Below are positions 11,029-23,103 of a stretch of 64,000 bases of DNA, in pieces. The translations under genes and the position numbers were made by a program. The stretch's first letter is position 1; every line of letters begins with the position of its first letter. The stretch is from the NCBI GenBank assembly GCA_030248135.1, contig JASANC010001115.1, positions 1 through 64,000 of the forward strand, given 5' to 3'. A model generated the notes under the pieces. The model did not search any database and had not been told where the DNA came from. It saw only the letters and a program-made list of their open reading frames with translations. This DNA comes from Theristus sp. LFF4_11. Lineage: Eukaryota; Nematoda; Chromadorea; Monhysterida; Xyalidae.

Positions 11029-13109
11029 GGTGTACCGCACTTAATTTCAGAGAAGATTCAATGGGCGCCGACGGCGTTCTACGCTTTTCCGGGTTGGCCC
11101 TGGCCAGAAAGATCGCCTAAATCATCGTTCGTTCGTTCGATAACAGGTTACGCAAAACAATATGAACAAACATTGGGTTCAAAACTACAGGATTAGTTTC
11201 AAAGCGTTGCTTTTTTTGCTCACACCCTGGCATTGGCACAAGTTCATTAGCGCGTGTGACAACAAGAGGCAAAATCCAGACCTTGTAAAACACGAGCCCC
11301 AAAAGCAGTGAAAAGCAATCATATTGCGACAGCGAGAGACTGGTGAAGTGAAACGACGATGTCAGTCACGCTTGTCTGCGAGCGAATGAACAAAGAGTCT
11401 CATTATTGTTGCGGTACGGCGGCGGCAACAAAAAAAAACAACAACGGAAGAAACCAAACGAACAAAAAAAAAACAAGTGGAAAAATGGACACTGAAAGAG
11501 AACTGGGAAGCACAATTGAACAAACGGGAAATGAACCAGCAAGTGAGTAAGCCACCCGCATTGGAATTTGGAATGGCCTGGTTCTGGCTGGCTGTCGCAG
11601 GAAAACGGAAGCTGCGAGTCTCCAAGATGAAACGGGGTCACACCAAATTCAACGACCATGGACTGACAAAAAAATTCCATAAAGCGATAACAGAAAAACA
11701 GCATATAAACGATCTTCATGATTTGGTGCGCAGTCGGTGCGCAGAGAGCTGCAGACACGCACGCAATCAAACAATCGCTCAAATGAATGAATAAGAAAAG
11801 AAGTCATCCGTCCGCGCCAGACGAGTGTCCGTTTCTCGTGATAAACCCCAGTCATTCAGTTGACAGAAATATATTGCAACACGAACAAGCGCGACGAAAA
11901 CGTCCAGAAAACACACACGATGATGACAGTGATCATGAGAAATGCACTCAACTCCGACGGACTCAGCAGACAGTCCTTGCATGTTGGAACGAACCGAATG
12001 AAACGCAAAAAATGCTCAACGAACGAAAACGGAAAATTTTTTCTGACTGCATACAGCATCAGTAGCAACAGCACCTACACAACTGAATGATAATAACAGA
12101 GAGACAACGACACGACAGCACAACAAGCGAGCGCAGAAACGAAAGGGGGGGGCGACTGCGATGACATGGTGCCGTTTTCAGCAGTTCATTTGCAAGGGAC
12201 ACAGGGCCGCCCAAGACGATGCTCGCATGCTTCCGTGCCATTTGTGTACAGCCGTGCGTTGGCTGGCCTCTTTTGGGAATATATCCGCTGCATTGTATGA
12301 TGACGTGACTATGAGACTATGAGACTATGCGGATGCATGCTTGCGCACTCAACAATGATGCCAGTGGAACGCTGAAGATTCTCTGCGTCATTTGTTGGAA
12401 ACCTTCACGATTCCCAGTGTTGCCGTTGCCACGTACTCTTCAGCAAAACACGATTGCTGGCTCTGATTGAGCGCTGAGATGTTTGAAGCTGATACAGCAC
12501 TTACTGATTGTGGACGTATACTTTGCTATGTGCATCAAAACTCAGAAGTAACATCTGCAGTGTCCGACGATTAAATGCTTTTATTGTCTGAGTCTACTAC
12601 TACTAATCTGTTTCACTGCTTTAACTACTCGAATGTCATTTGTATTGTATCGCTCTGTACTTTTGCTATAATCTTCAGTTGGCAATGAACATGAATAGAG
12701 CGCATTTGGAAACCGCCTCCACGAAACTCTGAAGTGTTGTGATAACATCGCAGCAACGCCGCGTCATGAAATACGGCAGTGATAGTGAAATGGGATGTTC
12801 AAACGTATTCAGTATCTTATTCACGATTGCACAATTGTTTTTCAAAAACAATCTTTACACAAGCCACAAGCAAGCAACAAGCAACAAGCAAAAACAGGAC
12901 ACGTTTTCCACGCATTATATCGAGCGTGTCTGTGTGATGCGAATGGCACCAGGAACAACACCTAATAAGGGCAGCAAGTTGACATCAATTAAAAATAACA
13001 AACGAACATATGAATTTCTGCACAAAGTGCTTGTTGACAGCTTGCAAGACATTTCATATCGTACCATCTTAACTGTTTAACTCGAAAAACCTTTCCGCTG
13101 CGGCGAGAG
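11029..13109. other. Intergenic stretch, no gene recognised
   Basis: Open frames at 11360-11800 and 11780-12240 occur on both strands but are low-complexity (A/T-rich, basic) with no domain or splice support. Treated as non-coding. Confidence 0.35.
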
Positions 13110-13471
13110 TCAAATTTCAATGCCACAAGCAGCAATATAGTCAACAAACTGACTTCCAAGGCGTTCCAGTATGGCCGCATCGTGGTTGGTTTGGCGAATG
13201 TCCACCGCACGGTCGACGGTCTCTTCCAGGTCTTGCTGATCGGACGGTTTCAGCTGCAGCGTCGTCCACGAACGGTCCTGATCGTCAGGGGTACCCTCGG
13301 TCAAATCGACCAACATCACCGACTCGGAGGCACGACCCTTCGGTTTTTTCGACAGCATCGTGTTCGTTGTGTCTGCAATGAACCGTGACTGTCAGTTGAC
13401 TCATTCTCTGTTACCAGATGCATCTTGAACCTCAAAGTCAATAACAAACAGATTTGTAGCAACAACAAGTC
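13110..13471 (-). CDS. Last two exons of an unrecognised gene (partial)
   Basis: Exon 13471-13415 (donor CTG|GTAACA, acceptor CTCCCCAG) joins exon 13372-13110 in matching phase and ends at a stop at 13110-13112. The penultimate exon begins LVVATNLFVIDFEVQDAS. The last exon is acidic and polar, with DLTEGTPDDQDRSW and LERLGSQFVDYIAACG near the end. I do not recognise the family. A weak candidate for the preceding exon lies near 14100-13990 (DERISALQKVVFNAFSQVE, donor GTTTTGGAA), which would put an element A fragment inside the intron. The start of the gene is unknown. Confidence 0.5.
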
Positions 13472-13579
13472 CTGGGGAGAATGGCCGGGCCGACGGGGGA
13501 TGCACACAGCTGCAGCTACAGGGTTTTGAACACAGCCAAATGTTGATTATTTTCTGAACAGAAACAACTAAGAACGACT

Positions 13580-13770
13580 CATTATTCAAGTACACGTCAA
13601 AAATTGTCCTGTTTTACTGTTGAAAATGCAATTTTCTCTCCATGAAATGGACAAAATTTCAATAAAACACGATCTGTGCTTTCCGATCGTTCTGAACTCA
13701 GCTAGACGAGACGCTTCCAATAAACCAAACTGGCAAAAAAACGAATTTTCCCCCTAGCCCTAACCCTCCT
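13580..13770. mobile_element. Fragment of element A
   Basis: About 190 bp match the left terminal part of element A in reverse orientation, starting near TTCAAGTACACGTC and ending in CCCCCTAGCCCTAACC. The rest of the element is missing. The match is by eye to 9964-10220 and 59985-60255. Confidence 0.75.
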
Positions 13771-13779
13771 TGTTACGAA

Positions 13780-16076
13780 TCACTCACGACGGTCGACGCC
13801 GAATACACTTTTAACTTTTTATTGCATTGCATTGATTTTCAACCATTGACTTTCCACCTTTTTAGTCTACTGACAGGCTGATCCAAAGTCGGTTCTACGA
13901 AAGGACAGGACTTTTGCATCGATACAAGATGCAAACATCCTCATCTTGCACCTAATGCATCTGTATCTCACAAACATCCACATCTGATTTCCAAAACGAT
14001 AACATCCAAGTACTTGAAGAAGTCGTCGAAGTTTTTCGACCTGACTAAACGCGTTAAAAACAACTTTTTGGAGAGCACTTATTCGCTCATCCACTGCAAC
14101 TACAACTCCGGTGCTGTACTTACTTTGCACTAGACTGTAAAAATGCCAACTAACCAAGTACAATCAACCAACTCGGTTGCAGCGCTTTTGCAGCCGGCGA
14201 CAAATGTCAGATCAGCAAATCTTTTTGCCGGATTCCGACTCAACTCGCAACTCCTGACACGTTTGTTCACAAATGGCCAATCATCGAGTTCTCTCCAATA
14301 TCAAGCGCCCATAAAAGGTGCAATTTTTGAATTTTTGAAAATTCAACAAAAAAGTAATATTGAGTCGCATTAAAAGGAAAACTAATCTTAAAGCACCGTT
14401 TTGAGCAGAGCTAGCCAAACAGCAGCATTCAGTATTCTCCTGTTGTGCTGGGTGCCGTCGTTGTGGCTGCAGGTTAAAAATGAACGGCAAGCGAAGCATC
14501 CCAAACGATGCTCTGCACGCCACAAGAACGTTTGTCAAACTGCGGGGAAATTGAAGCGATGTGTGAAACAAGGTGAGCCCATCAAGCACATAAAAACATT
14601 TACAACATCTGAGAATCCAAAAACTCTCAGCAAAATGGAAATTGACTTTTGAAATCATGAATCATGAAATTACAGATGCACATCCAATAGAACAAATATT
14701 GTCATGGAAAGCGAAAGGTTTTCACGTCTGTAGTACACTCTCAGCGGGCTTATTATGAATTAGCAGCTGCGCTCTTTATTATATACTTGGCTACAGCATT
14801 GAGCAATGCTGCTGTTACTGTGCGCTCACTGTACTGGTGAAACCGCAAGTGAAGGCAGATCGATACTTTTCATGACACCCATGCCATCCGTCCACCAATC
14901 CCGGATATTTTGGCGAGAAACGGGAAATTGAATTTCCTTTTTTCACTGATGAGCACAGAAAAGTAAAACTCTGTAGCAGGGTGCTGTTTGCAGTGAATAC
15001 TTAAAAAGTTAAATTTACCAGATTAGAAAAATTTAACGGGTCCAATGTTTTTGCTTTCGATATTCAGGTTAGGAAGGATCACAGGATTCAGAAACAAGCG
15101 ACAGTGCAACACGTGCTAACTGCCAACGACAAAAACACGCATTGCTAAACACGACGGCGTGGCGAGTAGCAGTGCAACAAATGTTTCACACGCGACTCAC
15201 CCAGCCCAAGTTTCAACTTCTCAACTTTTTTTGGCAAGAGCAGTGCAGTGCAGACATTTGTTCTGGGCGTCACTTGTTGCAGTTCACAACAGTTTTCAAT
15301 TCGAACTTGCCTGACCGAAATCTGTGGTTGTCGCTTTTGAATCATGCTTGAAATCTGCCTTCGCCACGTTGAGAAATGAACGCAACGCAGCCAGTTGCTC
15401 ATCGATAAGGGCGAATCAAAAAGACGTTTTCGAGATACTGACATCCAGTGCAAAACCAAGCATATTTTTCAAACACAACGCATTTCCCCACAGTTTCCAG
15501 CCGTTTATAGTTTTTGGAGTTTATTCGGCTATCATGAGAAGACTGATTGAGCAGAGTTCACAAGGTTACAAAGGAAACAATACAGAGCTCACGTTTGCAA
15601 GTGATCATTAGTCAATACTAAAAACGTAGTCGTAATATTGGTGAAACTTCGCATGTGCATGTGTTCCGAATGAACCATTTTTTTCAGTAATTATAGTCGG
15701 TATGCTCGAACCCGCAGTGTGGACAAAGCAGAAACTTTCAGAATTCAGACAATCAACAAATTCTGAAACAAATTTTTGAACCATATCATGATGCATGAAA
15801 CGTTTTTTCAAGAAAGTGCACATATGTGGGCTTTGCAAAATGTAGCACGCGTGTGATGCATCAATAATAATACCATTTACGAATTTTTAAACTTGTTCAT
15901 CCCGTTCACAATTTGTTTTGTACAAAATCTTCCAGAATTAGAAAATCAACAACCCGAATGATAGTTATGGATCACTGAAGTCCAAGATCGGCATCGTTTA
16001 AGTGAGTGCCCTCCGTCTCAGAACATTTTAAAATCGCCACCAACAAGCACAATCGGCACAACACCAACGAATCGAG
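13780..16076. other. AT-rich stretch, no confident gene
   Basis: Apart from the weak candidate exon near 13990-14100, nothing here has splice-supported coding sequence. It includes the expected 3' flank of the zinc-finger gene that ends at 16077. Confidence 0.35.
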
Positions 16077-19000
16077 TCAATCAACGTGCGACGACGGCGG
16101 CGACGTGCAGGCACTGGCATGCACCTGGTGCTGCAGCAGCGCTGTTTTGCTCTTTCTGACAATCTTCATCTGTGCGTTCGGCATGTTGTAGTGGCGTGCA
16201 GCACCCAACGGCGACTCGTACTGCAGATCGGCCCTCTTCTCGCGCATCGTCTGCGGCTGTTGCTGTCGCGCGTCCATGTCGAACGCATTGTTGTTGTTGG
16301 TGCTGCTGGGCGATGTCTGCTGCTGCCCACTGGTCCACCGATTGAACGCATGCGCACCGCCGTCACCAGTGCTGCTCTGTGGCTGCTGCTGTTTCGCTTT
16401 CGCCATCAATCTCGGATCCTTCACGAGCGCGGTCGCCGCTGCAGCCAACGACGACGTTGACGTCGGCTCGATCTTGAAACTGATGCCACCTGACGAGCGG
16501 CTCGCCAATGTTGGCGAGTCGTTGGCGGCACGTTGACCGTTGACATCGGGCAGACTCGGTAGGCCACCAGCAGTGGACGCACCAGGGGGCACGTATGAGG
16601 AGGCTGACGTTGACGCTGAGCCAAGGGCAGGCATCCAGCCGCCGCCGCCGCCGCCGATCATTGGATTCATCGAGCTGCCAGTTGACGGCAAACTTGCTGC
16701 GGTTGTTGCGGTGTCCGGCTGCTGCGACGGGGGCAGTGGAATACCGCCAAGCTGAAAAGCAGCAGATTTAGGAACAGTTGAGCGACTGATGACTTTCAAT
16801 GAAACTGTCTGCTCTCGCTGGCACGCACATCCAACGGTTGCGGCTGCACGGCCACTGGCGGCTTCACGTCTTGCGTGGCGGCGGGCGACGGCGCACCGGC
16901 GGCAGCGGACACTTTTGTCGCTCGACTGCGCGGGTCACGCGACGATCGCGGGTCGGACGGCTTGTGAATGGGATTCTGCACGATGCTCGGCACGCTCGTG
17001 GTGGCCGTGCCGCTAGCCGCCTGCGACGTTGACGCTGCTGACGTCGTTGACGGCGCTGCTGCTGTCGTGTTCGCTGGCGCGGCCACCTGCGAGATCATGT
17101 TCGTGACGGCGTCAAACTGGCTGTCGAGGCACTTCTTGATGCGCGGGTCGTTGCGCAGCTTTGCGTCGTTCAGCGCCCGCTGGAGGATGGCCGCATCGAC
17201 GTTGCCGCGAGTGCGCACGGGCACGTCAATGGCGACCAGACGGTACACGGGCATGTCCTGCGATGGGATCGTTCTCGGCATCACGCTCTTCGTCGCTGTC
17301 GACGGCGTCGCTGGTGGCGGACTCGCGGGCGACTCTTCTGAAAAACAAATGCCACAAAATACCACAATCACTCATTGATGGCGTTGGACTTCTTCATTCG
17401 ACACACTCTAGCTCTGTCAATCAGCTTGACAAACGTACACAGACAATTCAGAACGGATTGAAAAAAAATTTTTGAGGCCGACCTGCTTCCTCCTTGTCCG
17501 CGTTCACGTGCTGCCTGATGCGTTGCAGCATTTCGTTGATGTTGAATGTTGGCGCTGCTGTTGTTTCTGGCTGCTCCGCTGGCGGTGGCGTCGGCTGCAA
17601 AGCAAATCATACAACAATGGATTCGCATGCCACGTTGCCACAGAGACATAAACGTACAACAAACGTCAATTTACAGACCTCTTTCTTCGGCTCTTCCTTG
17701 ACCACGGTTGGCTCTTGTTTCACAGTGACAGCAGCCAGAGTATTGTCAACGGACGAGTCTGACTGCACTGTGTTCGTTGATGGCACGGTCGGTTGAGTGT
17801 ACAGGGGTGCTGGCGGTGAGTGCAGCAGGTGTTTTGCCTCCATGCTGCTGGCAGCAGCGATTGTCGTTGGCAGCAGTGGCGACTTTTGTGACGGTTGTTG
17901 TATTTGATTGGCCATCATTGCCTGAGGCATCAATAAAATCAATTAAGTGTCATATGAATATTGACTAAACTATATTGAACGAAATTCGATTGCAAATTGA
18001 AAACTCGTTGGAACCTGTGGGTGGAACGATCAGTTTTACCTGCGACACAACCGCCATAGCAGCGGCGACAGCAGCCGACGTGGCACTCTCATCATAGGTG
18101 GTGCCCATGGGGCCTGGCGCCACTGATGGCACCACTGGCGGCACTACGATGCCTGGCGGCGCCGACATGCTCACTTGAGGTCTGAAACGCACCAACAAAC
18201 GATTGCGATCAAAAGCACAGTCCAATCTGACTCGATTGAACGCCTGTGCATGATGTGACTTTTTGAAAATTGGAGAACGACTAAACTGGAGAAATCGTAC
18301 CAAGTCTCAAATAGGCACTTACGCATTAGCAAGCACTGATGATCGTGAAATCAGCGGCGGCACGGCAGCGATGCCAACTGGCACTGGTGGCATGCCACTT
18401 GGCGGTGGCGGTGGTGGGTGCGAGCCAGCTGCCATCGTCGGGGCACTCGTTGGTGGCGGAGGCACAGAGGCGTTGATTGTGGTTGGAGTCGCTAATAGAC
18501 CACCACCTGGGGTTATAACCGTTATTATTGATTGATTGGAGCAAGCGCCTCAGCGAGGCACCATGCGTTGTTATCGTCACCAACTCTGATCACAACTCAA
18601 CACGCTCCGCACAAACCAGTGGAGGGCGTCGGCGCCGGCGGTTGAGCGCTGCTGGACGCTGGCAGAGTTGGTGGGGCAAGCAGCGTTGCTGACGGCGGTG
18701 CAATGTACGCTTGGTCACCAGGTGGCACAATGCCAGGTGGCAACACACCAGGTGGCGGTGGCGGCAGCGCACCTGCGCCTGGCGGGCGTGCCTGATTCAG
18801 CCAATACAACTGTCCACCGGTCAGCCAGTTGGCAAAGTCCATGATGTCCATTTCGCCGCGTTTCGATATCGGCGTGTTCATCAGTGTTGTTCGTTTTGGC
18901 GGCAACGTCTCGATTTCGGCACCTGCCTCGGCGGGTGGCACCGAGTTTGGCGGTAAGCCGACTGCGCCGACACCGTCGACGGACGTGCCCTGGTGCATCT

Positions 19001-22000
19001 GGCCTGCAATGGGCCCGTGGCGTGTTCGCCCCAAGCGACGGTGCTCGTCGTCACGGGCTAATTGCTGAAAGCAGTATGGACACTTGAGTGACAACAAAAT
19101 ATTTCAGATGCCAACACAACAGAAAGTAGTGCGTCAGTCAGTAGTTGTTTTTTTTACTGGAAATCAAACCAACCTGCTCAAATATCACTCGTGAAAACTC
19201 GTCGAGCGGCGCGTGCGAAAACTTGCAGAAGTCGCGTTTGCAGCTGGCGTCGCGGTGGTGCTGCTTGCACGGCCACTCGCCGTGCAGATACGGGCAGTTC
19301 CAGTTCTTTTTACAATGCCCTTGCTGGTAGAACTTGCACAACTCTGCATTGCGGTTCGAGTCCCCGATTGAATGACTGTACGAGCAATCGTTCGACTGGA
19401 AAATGTGAAATGAAATATAGCAAACCGGACTTTTAGTTGGGCTGATCATCAAATGAAAATAAAACTTTCTTATAAAAAAATGCAACCTTCATAAAAACTA
19501 AATATTCCACTGAATCCAAAAATCGTGAAAACGCACATCTCGACAGAATCCCTCGCGATAAAACTTGCACAGCAAATGTTCGGTGGCGCGTTTGGCGGTG
19601 CCCCCGCGAACGATGCGCGGCGGTGGGTACTGCGGCTGCTGACGCGACGGTGGCCGCCCAACGCTCGACTCGGAACGGTTGTCCGGCGACGAATTGCACG
19701 CTGGACTCTGCACACGGTGATCGCCGGTGCCTGCAGCACTTGATTCATTCGTAGCAAGCAAAACATGCGCGCTTGCATCAATGCAAAATTGTTCGGAGCA
19801 AACGCGATTCTTAGGGCGCATCCGCCTTGCGTCTGTCGCACTTGCGAGTAGGGTTGGCACAGGAAAGAAAACCGGTTTCTTTTCCGTTTTAAAACCGGTT
19901 TTTTTCAGTTTTTTTCTTGAAAAAATAAAGAACCGGTTTTTTACCTTAAAAATTTTCAAACTTCGTGGTCAAAAATCACAACTCTTCGTTTGATTGATAA
20001 AATGTAAAATTATATTTTTGAAAAAACGGTGCAGTGAACTGTCAAACTGAACTGGGGAAGCATCATTTTGTAGAAGCTTTTGTGGCAAGGGTCAAGTGAA
20101 ATACGATTAAGACAAGGTGACTGCTAAACTGAGTGCATATGCAGACTAACTGACGATGTTGTCGATTTGCAAAGGGTAACTGATGACATGTTATTTTTCA
20201 AACGCAATCCGCCACCGGTTTCACTTTGCAGTTCTGCAAATCTCGCCCCCTAATCGGGGTCAGCTGTCCGGTCTCCTTGCAACCGTCCCTCCCCGCTCCC
20301 CACACCTACACGGTCACTGCCCAGTCTTTGTTTTCAATTTATTGAACGTGCTGCCCTGGAAACCAATAAAAGCGAAATTAATTTGATTTGAAACAAAAAA
20401 TTGGGTAGCATTTGGTGGCAAAAATAGCAAATTGGGTCGGTTGTATGCCCGAAAACTGCATTTTACGCTGCTCAAAATCACTAATTTTGATGTATTTCCT
20501 ATTTTGAGTTCAAGATGCCAAGTTCTGAAAAGTTTAGGAGCTGGGAAGCATTCGGTTTTTTATGGTTTTAAAACGGTTTTAAAACGGAAAAGAAACCGGT
20601 TTTTTTTTCCTGGCAATATAAAAAACCGGTTTTTTACCAACTCTACTTGCGAGCAGATGAATCTCGGTACGTGAGTCCACTTGGTAAAACCGCGCAAAAC
20701 TACAACGCACTGCAGACAGACGCACGGACATGCATGCGCTTGGCAACCTCGAACAAAGTGTCGTGCGTCTTGTGCACCACAGCTGCCAGTTGCAACAAGC
20801 CAGCACATACCAGTGGACGTGTTGTCATCGCTGTTTGCGTGCGCCTGTGCCTGTCCGTGCGCATTGTTCGTGTCCCCCGAGCGACGTCGTTTGCGTCGAT
20901 TGTTTGTATCCAATAATGATTTGTTCGCTGAGCCCGAGCGATAGTCACGATCGGTGCCGCCATTGGCACCGAATTCAGCTGGTAGTCTGAAATTACGAAA
21001 AAATGGTGTTTTTTGTTCACGGCTATGTTTCAAAATTGATCGAAATCTGCGGCGTAAAGTGTGTTTCTTTGGACCTGTTTGTAAAGTGTGTGTCTTTAAA
21101 CCTGTCCTTTTTTCGCAAAATACAGAGCATGCGAAACTTTTTGAATTACAGTATGAATAACAAATGTATCGTGCTTGGTTGAAATCATGCAGCCCGTTTT
21201 GGCTGAATATGTTTTCTTGCAACTCCGAGCCTCCGTTTTTTTTTATTCGCGAGCTCTGTATTCTGCGACAAGAAAGTGACATGTTTAAACAAACATTCTG
21301 TATTTCTGAGTGTGTGTTTGTGAGCGTGCAACATTACTCTGTTACAGCTCGCGACCGGCGTGTGCAGCAGTGTACTATTGTGGATTTATTCAAAAACGCC
21401 CGTTTGTGAAAGTACAGTCACTAAAATGTCAGTTTGGTGTGACTGGTTCGACATTCACCATTCGTTTACAAGAAGAAATCAACTAAACGGAAAGTCTGGT
21501 TTTCTGTGAACGGCAAGCGCATGTTTGGCGGCACATGACGTCATTTCAGTAGGACACGTTTGAAAAAATAGGTCATACCTGTAGTCAACGTCATGGCGCA
21601 TGTCAGTGTCCAAGACGATTGATGCGCTCGACGCCACCGGTGTCACGTGCGTCTGCGTTGGCGTCACTGCTGGCATGCGACTGGCGGCCACTTCCGGTGG
21701 CATCATTGGACCGATGACAGCGCTTGCGCTTGCCCCGTAATTGTAATAATCCACTGTTTTACTGTGCTCATTCGTCTCGTCCAGCTCGCCAATTTCAATT
21801 GACCGTCGAGTCCTCGGCGCAACATTGTTGCTGTCCGGCTTTTTGCCCAACTTCGCACCGGACAGCCATGAGTTGATCATGGTTGACGTTGCGTCCGGTT
21901 TCTAGAAATCAATCTTTTGAAAAACTTGCTGCTAAATAAAAAAAGCAAGTTCGAAATGGTGTCAGATGTCAGTGAAATGGCGCACCGATGGCTTCGGGTC

Positions 22001-23103
22001 GTAGTCGTGGTAACGTGCTTTCAGCTTCTGATGTGGCCTGCCACTCTGCTCGTCGTTCTCACTGCCGTACTCATCAGCCAACTGTGTTTTCACTTTCTGT
22101 TGCAACTCTTGTCGTTTCTGATGAAAACGAACACCACTGTGTCATTGGATTCTGATAAAACTGATATTCCCATTGGGATTGTGATGATACTGTATACTGG
22201 TAAAAGAATCAGCAGTCCACGCGCACATGTGCACACCTTGCGAATGAAATCCTCGATTCCACGATTATTATCGTCACTTCTGTGTTTTCTGGAGTGTGTC
22301 TCTTCGGTTTGGCGTTGTGGCGCTGAAATCGAGCATAAATGATCATTAAAACTGAAATCTCGTGCCAGTAAGAATTACTGTGCTAGTTAAAAATCAGCTC
22401 GATTTGTGAAAAGTGATGCGGTGTTTCATCATTGCTCAGGTGTCGTTGTTTCACTTCTTATGTGGTCCATACTTTCATTCAGCATGTTGATTCCATTCTG
22501 TGACTGCAAATCTCAGCTTCATTCAACATTTCTATTCGTCTCATACCATTCACCAATGTTCAGCACATTTTTTTACCACAACACTGATTTTGCATGCGAT
22601 AATACTGCTTTGTCGATAATTCTTTTTTGAAAAATACACAAACACGGTAACAAGTTGTTTTGACGGGTAAACTTTGTAATGCTGCTTTGTCGATGCTGTT
22701 TCATCTTTCATGTCCCAGCTGTCTTTCAGTTGACCTTCATGGTAGACGGAACGGAATCAACGGTCCAGAAACAAAGCAAATGAACTGAGCTGTGTTTTGC
22801 ATTAAAAACCTCAAACGCATACTCGCTAGCTCACTCAACTATCACCACGAATACAAGCCATGCCGTTCGTTCATCATTTGTATCATTAATCAACAACACC
22901 ATTTTGCGTGTGCTCGATTTCATTTGGCATTTTGTCGAGAACACTCACCGTTCGAAAACCCGGTTTGATACGACGACAGCGAAGCCAGCTGAGGCGGCGG
23001 CGGCGGCGGAGCGACCATGGGAGGGGCGGAGTCATCCGTGTCACTGATCTCACCTTCCTCCGGCAGCTCGCCATCTTCCACATCACTCACTGCCGTTGTC
23101 TCT
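16077..23103 (-). CDS. ZC3H4/ZC3H6/Su(sable)-like CCCH zinc-finger protein (first exon not found)
   Basis: Nuclear RNA-binding protein of the family that restrains unproductive RNA polymerase II transcripts. Fourteen exons join in phase: 23103-22949, 22322-22237, 22117-21986, 21901-21579, 20986-20811, 19730-19538, 19395-19174, 19064-18617, 18506-18323, 18181-18040, 17921-17679, 17594-17482, 17337-16829 and 16751-16077, about 1200 residues. The N-terminus has the acidic DVEDGELPEEGEISD motif. Three CCCH fingers follow at about residues 345-416: C-X7-C-X5-C-X3-H, the same again (LCKFYQQGHCKKNWNCPYLH), and C-X8-C-X4-C-X3-H ending CKFSHAPLDE, as in ZC3H6. The C-terminal half is rich in Pro, Gly and Ala, with PVYRLVAIDVP and DPR repeats (SDPRSSRDPRSR) also typical of the family. 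The start codon lies on an unresolved exon above 23103. A hAT-like element sits in intron 19731-20810. Confidence 0.9.
19841..20653. mobile_element. hAT-like MITE D with exact 8-bp duplication
   Basis: The element is 19849-20645 (797 bp), from TAGGGTTGGCAC to GGTAAAAAACC/CCAACTCTA-type ends, flanked on both sides by the target duplication CTTGCGAG (19841-19848 and 20646-20653). Inner sequences near both ends repeat AAACCGGTTTT palindromes. It carries no transposase. It lies in an intron of the ZC3H4/6-like gene; without it that intron would be about 275 bp. Confidence 0.9.
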
